Below, piece by piece: positions 17,118 to 25,124 of a DNA stretch of 64,000 bases. The notes beneath the pieces were generated by a model. The model did not search any database and was not told the DNA's origin. It saw only the letters and a program-made list of their open reading frames with translations. The stretch comes from an uncultured Oligoflexia bacterium (GTDB lineage Bacteria > Bdellovibrionota > Bacteriovoracia > Bacteriovoracales > Bacteriovoracaceae): assembly GCA_937120495.1 (NCBI GenBank), contig CAKZJW010000018.1:1-64000 (forward strand), read 5' to 3'. How positions within the stretch are numbered: position 1 is the first letter of the stretch; every line of letters starts with the position of its first letter. A program made the position numbers and the translations under genes.

Positions 17118-18138
17118 GAAAAAAAACTTTTCCGGATAATTTAAAATACGAATACAAACCTAATAAAAAATCAGGAATTATGCTTCCAAGATGTATAATT
17201 ACCGTCGCAGCAATAAGAGCTGATTCTTCTTGTGCTCTTAATTCTATATTTTCAATATTCAAAATAAGAGTAAAGACAGTAAAAAGTGTATAACTATAAA
17301 TTCCTATATTGGCCGGCGCGCTCGGAAGGGATAGACTTACACCCATAGCTCCTCCTATAAAGATTGAGATTGTAAAAGTTTGAAGTTGTTCAGGAATAGG
17401 ACACGATTTTAAAAGAAAATACATTGTGAGACTTCCAGCCATCCAATAAAGAATAGTATAAAGAACGATCTTTAAAAGGCTTTTTCTATCTTCTAATAAG
17501 CGAAACCCTTCTTGAATTTTTTCAAGGAGTGGTTGAATTATTTTCATTCCTTTAAACTTTAATCGTGTAACTATTTTTGTTAAAAGAGATGTTTTTATAA
17601 TTATTGTAATTACTAATATTATTAAACAAATTGCTAGTGCTAATACGCTAACTCCTTTGTTCATTAATGCGTAGAGCTCAGCTTGTCCAAAATAGTAAGA
17701 ACCTGTGATAACGATTATTACTATGATGATTGCGTCTAATAGACGCTCACTAAAACAAGTTGTTAAAGTTTTCACATAGTTAAGATTATGTAGTTTAGAA
17801 AGATAATACGGTCTAATGATTTCACCAGATTTACTAGGGAGAATAGTATTTAAAAGATGTCCAATTACGACACAGTGATAGAAGTCTTTAAAACGAATGT
17901 TTTCGCTTTTAAAAAAGAGTGACCATCTTTTTGTATGGATAAGATAAGTAACATAGTTGCACATTAAAGCGGCTATAAAGTAAGCTTTATTTGTTTTTGA
18001 AATTGAATCCATAAAAACATCAGTGTTTATATCTTTAAAAAGAAGATAAATAGCGATAGATGAAAACACTATACCTAAGGCGATAGGTATGATTTTAAAC
18101 TTGCTTTTATTTTGTTTCAAATTCACAGGGATGGCCAA
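17107..18138 (-). CDS. Flippase-like membrane protein (lysylphosphatidylglycerol synthase TM-region family)
   Basis: About 340 residues with around 8 membrane segments. The pattern matches pfam03706 (UPF0104, YbhN/AglD-like): TKRWSLFFKSENIRFKDFYHCVVIGHLLNTILPSKSGE, then FSERLLDAIIIV, then SLPSAPANIGIY. Members are proposed lipid or lipid-linked sugar translocators, or the membrane part of MprF. There is no synthase domain here. The start is uncertain: TTG 18138 gives MAIPVN; GTG 18126 is an alternative. Either start lies inside the end of the upstream gene (overlap 20-32 bases), so the two are translated together. Confidence 0.78.
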   Translation of the reverse strand: MAIPVNLKQNKSKFKIIPIALGIVFSSIAIYLLFKDINTDVFMDSISKTNKAYFIAALMCNYVTYLIHTKRWSLFFKSENIRFKDFYHCVVIGHLLNTILPSKSGEIIRPYYLSKLHNLNYVKTLTTCFSERLLDAIIIVIIVITGSYYFGQAELYALMNKGVSVLALAICLIILVITIIIKTSLLTKIVTRLKFKGMKIIQPLLEKIQEGFRLLEDRKSLLKIVLYTILYWMAGSLTMYFLLKSCPIPEQLQTFTISIFIGGAMGVSLSLPSAPANIGIYSYTLFTVFTLILNIENIELRAQEESALIAATVIIHLGSIIPDFLLGLYSYFKLSGKVFFPTR

Positions 18139-19519
18139 AAAGACATTTCTCGTTAATTGTTTTAGAGATTTCTTCAGGTACGTACTTTTCCCAGCCTTTT
18201 TCTCCTGATACGATCATCTTGAGTACCTTACGTGAGTAAATATGGAGAATAGAGTTGTCCACACCTTCAAGATCTTTAACGGATCCAGTCTGTTTAATAT
18301 GATCTAGTAAATGTTGATTCTCAGGCTTAACTTTCATACTTGAAAAGTTTATAAGTTCATCGTTAATACTTTCTTCTCTAAAAGGGTAGAGGTAAATAGA
18401 AACATATGGCTTGATAAGCTGTGCAACAGACTCGAGTGTGCTTTCTGAGTCACTGTATTTTTTATCAAAAATTTGCATGAAGTTATATGCACCTAGGACA
18501 AGAGCAACTTTTTTAGGCTTAAATCTTTTTAAATAATTAGAAAGTTTAAAGTAGTGAGGGAAGTTGGTTATTATTACAGGCTGCTTTATACTGCTTAAAA
18601 GATCAACTCGAGCTAAAAAGTCTTCATGAGTAAATTCGCCTGCCGTACTTAGGTTTGTAATTGTTATTTCCGCTAAATTTTTAATTTCTTCTTCTTTAGC
18701 ACCGATATCTTTTGCAAAGTTTTTAAGACCAGTTTTGAGAATGTCAGAATTTACATATGTTGGCGGGCGATAACTACCTCTTGCGACTAGTATATTCTTT
18801 TTATAGAGCTCATCACTTGCTAGGCGAACTTCTCCGTTCTCATTGAAAAGAACAGCATCGGTCAGGCCAAGTTCTAAAAGCTTAAGATTTAATAGTCGAT
18901 TATCATAATTTTCAAAAGCAGGTCCAGAAACGTCAATCATATCAATTTCAATATTTCCGCGAGATAGATTATTCATGAGAGTTTCTACAAAAGACGTCAT
19001 ATCATCATGGATATAAAAACTTGAGTAAATCATATTTACACCAAGTGTCCCAATAGCTTTTTGTTGTAATAGGTTTGAGTTGTCATGCATTCTTATATGA
19101 AGAATTATTTCACTTGGAGCTGAGCCATCTTGATGTTGAAATCTCATCCCAAGCCATCCATGGGCTTCATTTGTACCGTGGAAATTTCTAGCAGATACGG
19201 TGTTTGCAAAAGCAAAATATTTACCACTTTCTCGAGATTTACTTAGTCTCTGTATAACGAGGTCATATTCATATTGAATCATTGTCTCTAGGCGAGACCT
19301 ACAAACATATCGCCCGCTTTTTTCTTTGCCATAAATACTATCGCTAAAAACCATATCGTATGCAGATATAGATTTTGCTACAGTTCCGCTTGCAGCCCCG
19401 GCTTTAAAGAAATTACCTGCAACATCTTGTCCGGCACCTATTTCAGCAAATGTGCCATAAATTTCTGGGTCTAGGTTGATTTTTAGTGCTTTTTGTCCGG
19501 TAGTTAGGCTATCTGCCAT
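18107..19519 (-). CDS. Conserved protein of unknown function
   Basis: 470 residues starting with MADSLTTGQKALKINLDPEI; ATG 19519 is preferred over 19531 because GGAG lies 7 bases upstream. Distinct conserved-looking blocks are YGTFAEIGAGQDVAGNFFKAG (about 21-41) and SISAYDMVFSDSIYGKE (about 51-67). I know closely similar proteins in Bacteroidota and other phyla; database names such as TonB-dependent receptor or nicotinate-nucleotide adenylyltransferase for them do not fit the sequence, which has no signal peptide or barrel pattern. It appears to be a cytoplasmic protein of two or more domains. A sigma-70 promoter is visible upstream, and it overlaps the flippase-like gene downstream. Confidence 0.7.
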   Translation of the reverse strand: MADSLTTGQKALKINLDPEIYGTFAEIGAGQDVAGNFFKAGAASGTVAKSISAYDMVFSDSIYGKEKSGRYVCRSRLETMIQYEYDLVIQRLSKSRESGKYFAFANTVSARNFHGTNEAHGWLGMRFQHQDGSAPSEIILHIRMHDNSNLLQQKAIGTLGVNMIYSSFYIHDDMTSFVETLMNNLSRGNIEIDMIDVSGPAFENYDNRLLNLKLLELGLTDAVLFNENGEVRLASDELYKKNILVARGSYRPPTYVNSDILKTGLKNFAKDIGAKEEEIKNLAEITITNLSTAGEFTHEDFLARVDLLSSIKQPVIITNFPHYFKLSNYLKRFKPKKVALVLGAYNFMQIFDKKYSDSESTLESVAQLIKPYVSIYLYPFREESINDELINFSSMKVKPENQHLLDHIKQTGSVKDLEGVDNSILHIYSRKVLKMIVSGEKGWEKYVPEEISKTINEKCLFGHPCEFETK

Positions 19520-19556
19520 TTTCTGCTCCATGGTCTAAATATCTGAAAGTAGGTTT

Positions 19557-19585
19557 ATTATAATCAGAATCTGCGTAAATGTCAG
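19557..19585 (-). promoter_or_regulatory. Sigma-70-type promoter for the gene at 18107-19519
   Basis: On the minus strand, CTGACA (19585-19580) is followed by a 17-base spacer and a perfect TATAAT (19562-19557). The predicted start of transcription is near 19550, about 30 bases upstream of the preferred ATG at 19519. Confidence 0.7.
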
Positions 19586-19670
19586 GTAAAGAAATCATTT
19601 CACTCTATATTATTTCTATGAGGTATAATAAAATATATGTATGTACCGAGAAGGTATATAGGAGGGCATC

Positions 19671-19775
19671 ATGACAATGACACTTTTAGCCATAGCAGCA
19701 GTTTTATCTTTAGTTGGGTTTGCAATCGCCAAATCGAAACGACCTAAAAAAGTAAAAATTACTATTCGTAAGTAA
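19671..19775 (+). CDS. Small single-span membrane peptide (34 residues)
   Basis: ATG at 19671 is preceded by GGAGG (19661-19665) with a 5-base gap, the strongest ribosome site in the neighbourhood. The product is MTMTLLAIAAVLSLVGFAIA followed by the basic tail KSKRPKKVKITIRK. One membrane helix (about 4-20) with a positively charged cytoplasmic tail fits a small membrane protein. A TATAAT at 19624-19629 may be its -10 box, though no clear -35 is seen. A hairpin (19775-19793) overlaps the stop. No family recognised. Confidence 0.68.
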   Translation: MTMTLLAIAAVLSLVGFAIAKSKRPKKVKITIRK

Positions 19776-19793
19776 TACTAAGCTCTTTAGTAT
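19775..19793 (+). other. Hairpin at the end of the small membrane-peptide gene
   Basis: ATACTAA (19775-19781) and TTAGTAT (19787-19793) form a perfect 7-base stem with a 5-base loop at the stop codon of the 34-residue gene. There is no U-run immediately after it, so it is at best a weak terminator or a transcript-stabilising hairpin. Nothing else was found in 19794-19888. Confidence 0.35.
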
Positions 19794-19888
19794 TCTAAAG
19801 AATTGTAAAAAAATCAATCAAAGCTACACTGCCTAGTGCTTTGTATTAATATGCGCCAATTCACCTTCCATATAAGTTATTCCTAAGT

Positions 19889-19894
19889 TATAAT
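19889..19894 (+). promoter_or_regulatory. -10 box giving a possible leaderless transcript
   Basis: TATAAT lies six bases before the ATG at 19901, so the expected transcription start coincides with the start codon. The bases between (TTTTTC) contain no Shine-Dalgarno sequence. No good -35 box is seen at 16-18 bases upstream. Confidence 0.45.
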
Positions 19895-19900
19895 TTTTTC

Positions 19901-21433
19901 ATGATAAAGAAGCTTTTAAAGACGTTTAAACTAAATTCAACTTTTAGTATTGCTAGCTTTGTTCTATTTGTAGTTTTATGTTCTGTATGGACTTATCTTG
20001 TTGCCATTCAAAACTTAGCATACAGCTCAGGCACTAATATTTTACCATTGAGAAGCATTGATGATTTTGCCTTTCAATCTTCTTTAAGAACGATTATACA
20101 ACATTTAAGTGAAGGTAACTTTTTAGGTTTTTTTAAAGATTTTTCCTATGGTTACGGAAGTATTTGGTGGAACTCAGTTAGTTTTATTGTTTATCCTTTT
20201 AAGAGTAACGAATTCCTTCATATTGTTTTACCTCGATTCTTGAGTCAAATTTTTAGTTTATTATCTGTTTTGATTATTTATAAAGTTTTATCTAGAAAAT
20301 CTCCAGTGTTTGCTATACTGGCTTCATCTATTCTTCTGATGTCTACAGCTGTTTATCACGTAAGTAGTATGTTTCATAATCACAGCTTTTTGTTTTTCAT
20401 CGGATCGTGCTTGCTATACCTAAGTACTACTAAGTTGAATTTTAAAAAGATGATTTTCGTGTCAGCTATGTGTGGTATAGGTGTCGCAACGAAGATAACC
20501 TTCTTTCCAGTTGCTACTTACTTTTTTGTATACTGTTTTTTTAAAAATGGAAAAATGAGTTGTAAGGAAGTTCTTATCTATATTTTGATTTTTATTGTGT
20601 CAGTTTTGTTTTTTATCTCACCTCTAAATCTTACATTTATATATTCAATGGAGAGTATAGAGTATTTTATATATTCTTTGAAAAACTATACTCCTATTGG
20701 CAATATATACTATGTCCCCAGAGAACTTAACCTTGTAGAATTTTTAAATTTTTTACTTGTTAGTTTTAAAGACTTTTATAATGTTGATGCTTTTGTTTTT
20801 TACTCATCTTTTGTTCTTTTGTTTGGGTTAACATTATTTTTTCTTATAAAAAGAAAATGGCTAGTACTCTTGAGTTGTGTAGCCTGTATATGTATGAGCC
20901 TTGTTTTTTTGTTTCTGTATCTTAGAGGGTTTTCTGGATGGGATGTAACTATGTATTCTATTCCAGGAAGTGTTTTGTTTATAAGTCTTATATATCAACT
21001 TCTAGATTTAAAGAAGATCAAGCCTTTAATTATAGTGCTTTGTTGCTACTACCTCGCCATTGTTTTTTCAAAAGTTGTGATCGATCAGCAACATTCTTTC
21101 AAAGAATTCACAAATACTACACGTATGGAAGAAGATAGCTTGAAGTACGAATTAATTTCTAAAGCTGAAAAATATATACTTTCAAAACCCGAAGGCTATT
21201 ATTCAAATATTTTTTATACACTCTCGTTGCCACTAATCTATAAAATGGATGATCGTATTTATACTCAGGTTTTTGAGTATTTTTCTGAGTTGAACTCAGG
21301 GGAGCAGTGTAACTTTTTAATTCATACTTTGATGATTTCACCTCCTAAGAATGACACGCTTTATCGACCTATATTTTATGATGAAAAAGTCGGAGGGTTT
21401 GTAGAGTATGGATCGGGGTGTCCAGATGAGTAG
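19901..21433 (+). CDS. GT-C type membrane glycosyltransferase (PMT/ArnT-like)
   Basis: A 510-residue protein with about 10-11 membrane segments. Its first periplasmic loop contains SIDDFAFQSSLRTI, an acidic pair after TM1 as in the DD/DE motif of GT-C (GT39/GT83-like) enzymes that use polyprenyl-phosphate sugars; the soluble tail is about 90 residues. The acceptor is unknown. It is the first gene of an operon of eight tightly spaced genes running to 27971; its last 26 bases overlap the next gene. Confidence 0.72.
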   Translation: MIKKLLKTFKLNSTFSIASFVLFVVLCSVWTYLVAIQNLAYSSGTNILPLRSIDDFAFQSSLRTIIQHLSEGNFLGFFKDFSYGYGSIWWNSVSFIVYPFKSNEFLHIVLPRFLSQIFSLLSVLIIYKVLSRKSPVFAILASSILLMSTAVYHVSSMFHNHSFLFFIGSCLLYLSTTKLNFKKMIFVSAMCGIGVATKITFFPVATYFFVYCFFKNGKMSCKEVLIYILIFIVSVLFFISPLNLTFIYSMESIEYFIYSLKNYTPIGNIYYVPRELNLVEFLNFLLVSFKDFYNVDAFVFYSSFVLLFGLTLFFLIKRKWLVLLSCVACICMSLVFLFLYLRGFSGWDVTMYSIPGSVLFISLIYQLLDLKKIKPLIIVLCCYYLAIVFSKVVIDQQHSFKEFTNTTRMEEDSLKYELISKAEKYILSKPEGYYSNIFYTLSLPLIYKMDDRIYTQVFEYFSELNSGEQCNFLIHTLMISPPKNDTLYRPIFYDEKVGGFVEYGSGCPDE

Positions 21434-23447
21434 TCTCACGTATTCACGCTGTCTTATAATACTGGGAATTACTATCAAGGTGATTCTAGGTATAAGTTTT
21501 TCCTCAGGCTTTAGTGATGAGCTATTTGTTCCTTTTGTAAAACTTTTTAATGATATAGGTTTTAAGGCATGGTCCGTATTTGATGGCGGTTTCCCTTACT
21601 CCAGTTTTATGGTTTTGGTTCTCTCTCCAGTTGTTTCATTAATGGAACTTGTTGATAGTATAATGCTGAAGAATCTTATTTTTAAATTACCTCTCTTTTT
21701 CTTTGATTTTCTTATCCTGAGGTACCTTTATTTGTTGAAGCCTCAGGAATTCAAGATAAGTATTTTATTGTATTTCTTGTCTCCCGTTCTTTTGTTTTCA
21801 ACCTTCATTCATTCTCAATTAGATATTATTCCAACAGCAATTGCATTTGCTTCATTCTTTTATCTTGTAAATTCGAGAGAAAAGAAAGCAATCCTTTTTT
21901 TAGGGCTTAGTGTTGCTTTTAAATTTAACTTTTTAATTTTAGCTCCTTTGTTTGCTTTTTATTTATATCGAAAAAATACCGTTAGAAATATTAAAAGTGC
22001 TTTGAATTTATTGTGCCTTTTTCTCCTTCCCGTGATTTTGTCATTCTTACCTCTTTATATCTCCGGTGTAAGCCTCAAAGTAAATGAAGTGTCGTTGTTG
22101 TTTGAAACCTACTTCGAGGTTTTAGATTTGAAAATCTTTATCTTCCCTGTTGTTTTAACATTTATATACTTTAATATATTTAGAATGGGTAAGATCTCGA
22201 TAGGTATTTTAACTTCATTGATATCAATCATTCTTCTTGCATTTGTTGTTACTGTTTATCCAAATCCAGGATGGATGTTATGGCCCTTACCCTTTTTTAC
22301 ATATGGCATTAATCTTACAAAAGAAAAAAGAAGAACTATTTCGTTGTTATATTCTTTTTTATGTGCTCTTTATTTAATCTTTTTTGTTTTTTGTTATACA
22401 CATCCGCTAAATAGTTTTTCAGTGATTAATGTTTTTGGAGATACGTTGTCTCTAGTTGATACGAGTTCAAGTATTAAAAATCTTGTTTTTACCTCATTTA
22501 TTCTTTGCCTTGTGTGCTGTATTTATATTATTTATGACTCAGCAATTATTAAAAGTTTGCACTATAAAAGACTTTATCAATCTTTTCTTGTTGGTATCGC
22601 TGGAGACTCTGGAGCTGGTAAAACTACGCTTTTAAAAGCCATCGTTGATATCATTGGAGATAATAAAACAACAACGCTCGAAGGTGATGGGGACCATAAG
22701 TGGGAAAGGGGAGATGAAAACTGGAATACTTTTACTCATTTGAATCCACGAGCGAATAATTTAAACTTTCAGATGTATACTCTAATGCAGCTTAAAAAAG
22801 GAAATTCAGTAATTCGGTCTGACTACGATCATACTAATGGTGTTTTCAAAAAAGGTGTATCTTATACTTCAAATGATTTTATAATTATTGCAGGTCTCCA
22901 TTCTTTTTATTTGAAAAAAGCGAGAGAGGTAATAGATTTAAAAATTTATCTAGATACGGAAGAGGACTTACGATATTACTGGAAGTCACATCGAGATGCC
23001 AATGAGAGAGATAAGAGTTTTGAAGAAACAAATGAGTTGAGAAAGAGACGAGAGCCCGATGCTCAAAAGTATATACACTCTCAAATGAAATATTCTGATT
23101 TAATTATTCGCTATATTTCTGATCAAAAAAGATCTGATGATAACAATGTGTTTACTGTCGAATATCTTGTGGACATAGATATTGATATGGCGCCATTTGT
23201 TGATCTTCTACCTAAATCCACTGTAAGTCTATTGGATTATGACTTCAATGTACAACTGACTCTGCAGCGACTTAGATTAGAAATAATGCCAGACTTTAAT
23301 CTTAAAAGGTTTGAACCTCTACTAAATGATATTGTTGATATGTTGGAAATTAATCCAATATTTACAAAAACGGGCGTAGATGCATTTAATCAATTGATTG
23401 TTCTTCTTTCAATAAATAATAAATACACGGGAGATGTTAATGATTAA
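21408..23447 (+). CDS. Membrane GT-C-like domain fused to a uridine kinase/phosphoribulokinase-like P-loop domain
   Basis: 679 residues. Residues 1 to about 385 are a polytopic membrane domain with about 9-10 helices, an early periplasmic loop, and an FIHSQLDIIPTAIAFASFFY segment resembling PIG-M/GT-C mannosyltransferases. Residues about 390-600 form a soluble kinase domain with Walker A GDSGAGKTT (399-407), TTLEGDGDHKWER, IRSDYDHTNGVF, and a lid-like HRDANERDKS...RKRREPDAQKYIHSQ, as in uridine kinase/PRK proteins. The fusion is unusual. The kinase substrate cannot be told. Neighbouring aldolase, HAD and nucleotidyltransferase genes suggest a sugar or polyol (inference). It overlaps the next gene by 8-14 bases. 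Confidence 0.75.
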   Translation: MDRGVQMSSLTYSRCLIILGITIKVILGISFSSGFSDELFVPFVKLFNDIGFKAWSVFDGGFPYSSFMVLVLSPVVSLMELVDSIMLKNLIFKLPLFFFDFLILRYLYLLKPQEFKISILLYFLSPVLLFSTFIHSQLDIIPTAIAFASFFYLVNSREKKAILFLGLSVAFKFNFLILAPLFAFYLYRKNTVRNIKSALNLLCLFLLPVILSFLPLYISGVSLKVNEVSLLFETYFEVLDLKIFIFPVVLTFIYFNIFRMGKISIGILTSLISIILLAFVVTVYPNPGWMLWPLPFFTYGINLTKEKRRTISLLYSFLCALYLIFFVFCYTHPLNSFSVINVFGDTLSLVDTSSSIKNLVFTSFILCLVCCIYIIYDSAIIKSLHYKRLYQSFLVGIAGDSGAGKTTLLKAIVDIIGDNKTTTLEGDGDHKWERGDENWNTFTHLNPRANNLNFQMYTLMQLKKGNSVIRSDYDHTNGVFKKGVSYTSNDFIIIAGLHSFYLKKAREVIDLKIYLDTEEDLRYYWKSHRDANERDKSFEETNELRKRREPDAQKYIHSQMKYSDLIIRYISDQKRSDDNNVFTVEYLVDIDIDMAPFVDLLPKSTVSLLDYDFNVQLTLQRLRLEIMPDFNLKRFEPLLNDIVDMLEINPIFTKTGVDAFNQLIVLLSINNKYTGDVND

Positions 23448-24108
23448 AACGAAAGGTATATTTCTAGATCTAGACAACACTCTTTATTCGTATGAAGAAT
23501 GCCATACATTTGGACTAAAATGTGCGTTTGATTTTTTTGTTAACCAAAATGTATTCTCTACATATGATAGTTTTTATAAGTCTTATGAAAATGCCAAAAA
23601 ACAAGTAAAAATTCGTAATAAATCTCTGGCATCTAGCCACAGTAGACTTTTATATTTTAAGGAAGTCCTTGAAGTTCAAAACACGTTCAGTATTAAGTTA
23701 GCAATAGGCTCAACTAAAGCTTATTGGGATGGATATTTTTCTAAGATGAAACTTTTTGATGATGCAGTAGAGTTCCTTGAAAAATATAAAGATAAACTAA
23801 TTTGTATTGTAACTGATCTGACCTGCCAAATACAGCTTGAGAAAATAGAAGCGTTAGGTATAGAAAAATACATAGACTATATTGTTACTAGTGAAGATGC
23901 AGGTATAGAAAAGCCTCATAAGAATATTTTTAAACTAGCGCTTTTAAAAACTGATTTGTCTAATCAAGAGGTTGTTTTTATTGGTGATAGTTATGAGAAG
24001 GACTATTTAGGAGCACAATCTGTGAATATTGACTCTTATCATTTAAATCGTCTAGGCACTAGTTTATCCAAGAATAAAACTATTTCGTCATTATCGGAGT
24101 TACTATGA
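23440..24108 (+). CDS. HAD-superfamily hydrolase
   Basis: A protein of about 222 residues with HAD motif I FLDLDNTLYS near the N terminus, a cap region, motif II VTDLT, motif III Lys in EKPHKNIF, and motif IV FIGDSYEKDYLGA. Members are mostly small-metabolite phosphatases. ATG 23440 is preferred over 23434 because GGGAG stands 6 bases upstream. It overlaps the kinase fusion upstream and the aldolase downstream (ATGA). It probably dephosphorylates an intermediate of the pathway encoded here (inference). Confidence 0.85.
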   Translation: MIKTKGIFLDLDNTLYSYEECHTFGLKCAFDFFVNQNVFSTYDSFYKSYENAKKQVKIRNKSLASSHSRLLYFKEVLEVQNTFSIKLAIGSTKAYWDGYFSKMKLFDDAVEFLEKYKDKLICIVTDLTCQIQLEKIEALGIEKYIDYIVTSEDAGIEKPHKNIFKLALLKTDLSNQEVVFIGDSYEKDYLGAQSVNIDSYHLNRLGTSLSKNKTISSLSELL

Positions 24109-25124
24109 ATGCAGAGGTTGAAGAACTCGTTTATTTGTCTAGGTATTTTGGAACACGATTTGATTGTATACAAGCTTCTGGTGGAAATATATCCGTAAAG
24201 AACTCTTCTGGGAAAGCTTACATAAAGTCATCTGGATGTGCACTTGCTGATCTGACTCTAAGTAGCAATTATTGTATCGTTGATATTGAAAATGTTAATA
24301 AATTATTATCGCAAGATGTACCTCTTGATGAAATTCTCAATTTGTATAAGTCGGATGATTCTGGAAAGCGTCCATCAATGGAAACTCCTCTACATACAAT
24401 ATTACCACAAAAATATGTGGTTCATATTCACCCTGTTTTTATCTTAGCAGTTATAAATAATAAAAATGTTATTCGGTTACCAGAGAAGATATCTCTCGAT
24501 TGTGGCCATTTATTTCTCAATTACCATCGTCCTGGTATTGATTTAGCGAAAATGTTGCTGAATGCAGAAGAAATAGATAAAGATAAAAACTTTTCTGTAT
24601 TTTTGAAAAACCATGGATTTATATTTGCTGGTAACGGCTTAGAAGATGTCGTTGGCTCAATAGAAGCTTGCTTAGAGTCATTTGAAATGTATTTGGGAGC
24701 TGAAAATCCGTATAGATTTACGTCAGAGATCCAAAGGCAGGCGAGTAAAATTTTGGGACAAACAAACTGTGTTATACAAAGAGATTTTCAAAAATTTCAA
24801 AATCACAGGCCAAAATTCTTTTCACCTGATGATGTCGTGTATATGGGAGCAAGTATATATGTATGTAAAGACCAGAACTCAGTTGATCTGGCTAGTTTTT
24901 ATAATGAAAATGGATTTATTCCAAGTTTAATTCGCGTGCAAGATACATACTATGCTTTATCAAGTAATATTCTTGGTTGTTATAAAATTTTAGATCAATT
25001 GGAATCAAATCTGTTTTTACAAGATATGGTTAATGAAAACGAAAAGCTTATAGAACTTGACTCTAAAGAAGTCTCTTTTCTAGCGAATTGGGATGTTGAA
25101 AAATATCGACTGGAGAAGTCATGA
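24105..25124 (+). CDS. Class II aldolase/adducin-like protein, extended
   Basis: The N-terminal about 210 residues match the class II aldolase/adducin fold: QASGGNISVKN, IKSSGCALADL, METPLHTILPQKYVVHIHPVFILA with the zinc His pair, and NHGFIFAGN. About 120 further residues follow without a recognised domain. The family includes fuculose- and rhamnulose-phosphate aldolases and epimerases. Start and stop overlap the neighbouring genes by 4 bases on both sides, so the genes are tightly coupled. The substrate is unknown. Confidence 0.85.
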   Translation: MNAEVEELVYLSRYFGTRFDCIQASGGNISVKNSSGKAYIKSSGCALADLTLSSNYCIVDIENVNKLLSQDVPLDEILNLYKSDDSGKRPSMETPLHTILPQKYVVHIHPVFILAVINNKNVIRLPEKISLDCGHLFLNYHRPGIDLAKMLLNAEEIDKDKNFSVFLKNHGFIFAGNGLEDVVGSIEACLESFEMYLGAENPYRFTSEIQRQASKILGQTNCVIQRDFQKFQNHRPKFFSPDDVVYMGASIYVCKDQNSVDLASFYNENGFIPSLIRVQDTYYALSSNILGCYKILDQLESNLFLQDMVNENEKLIELDSKEVSFLANWDVEKYRLEKS

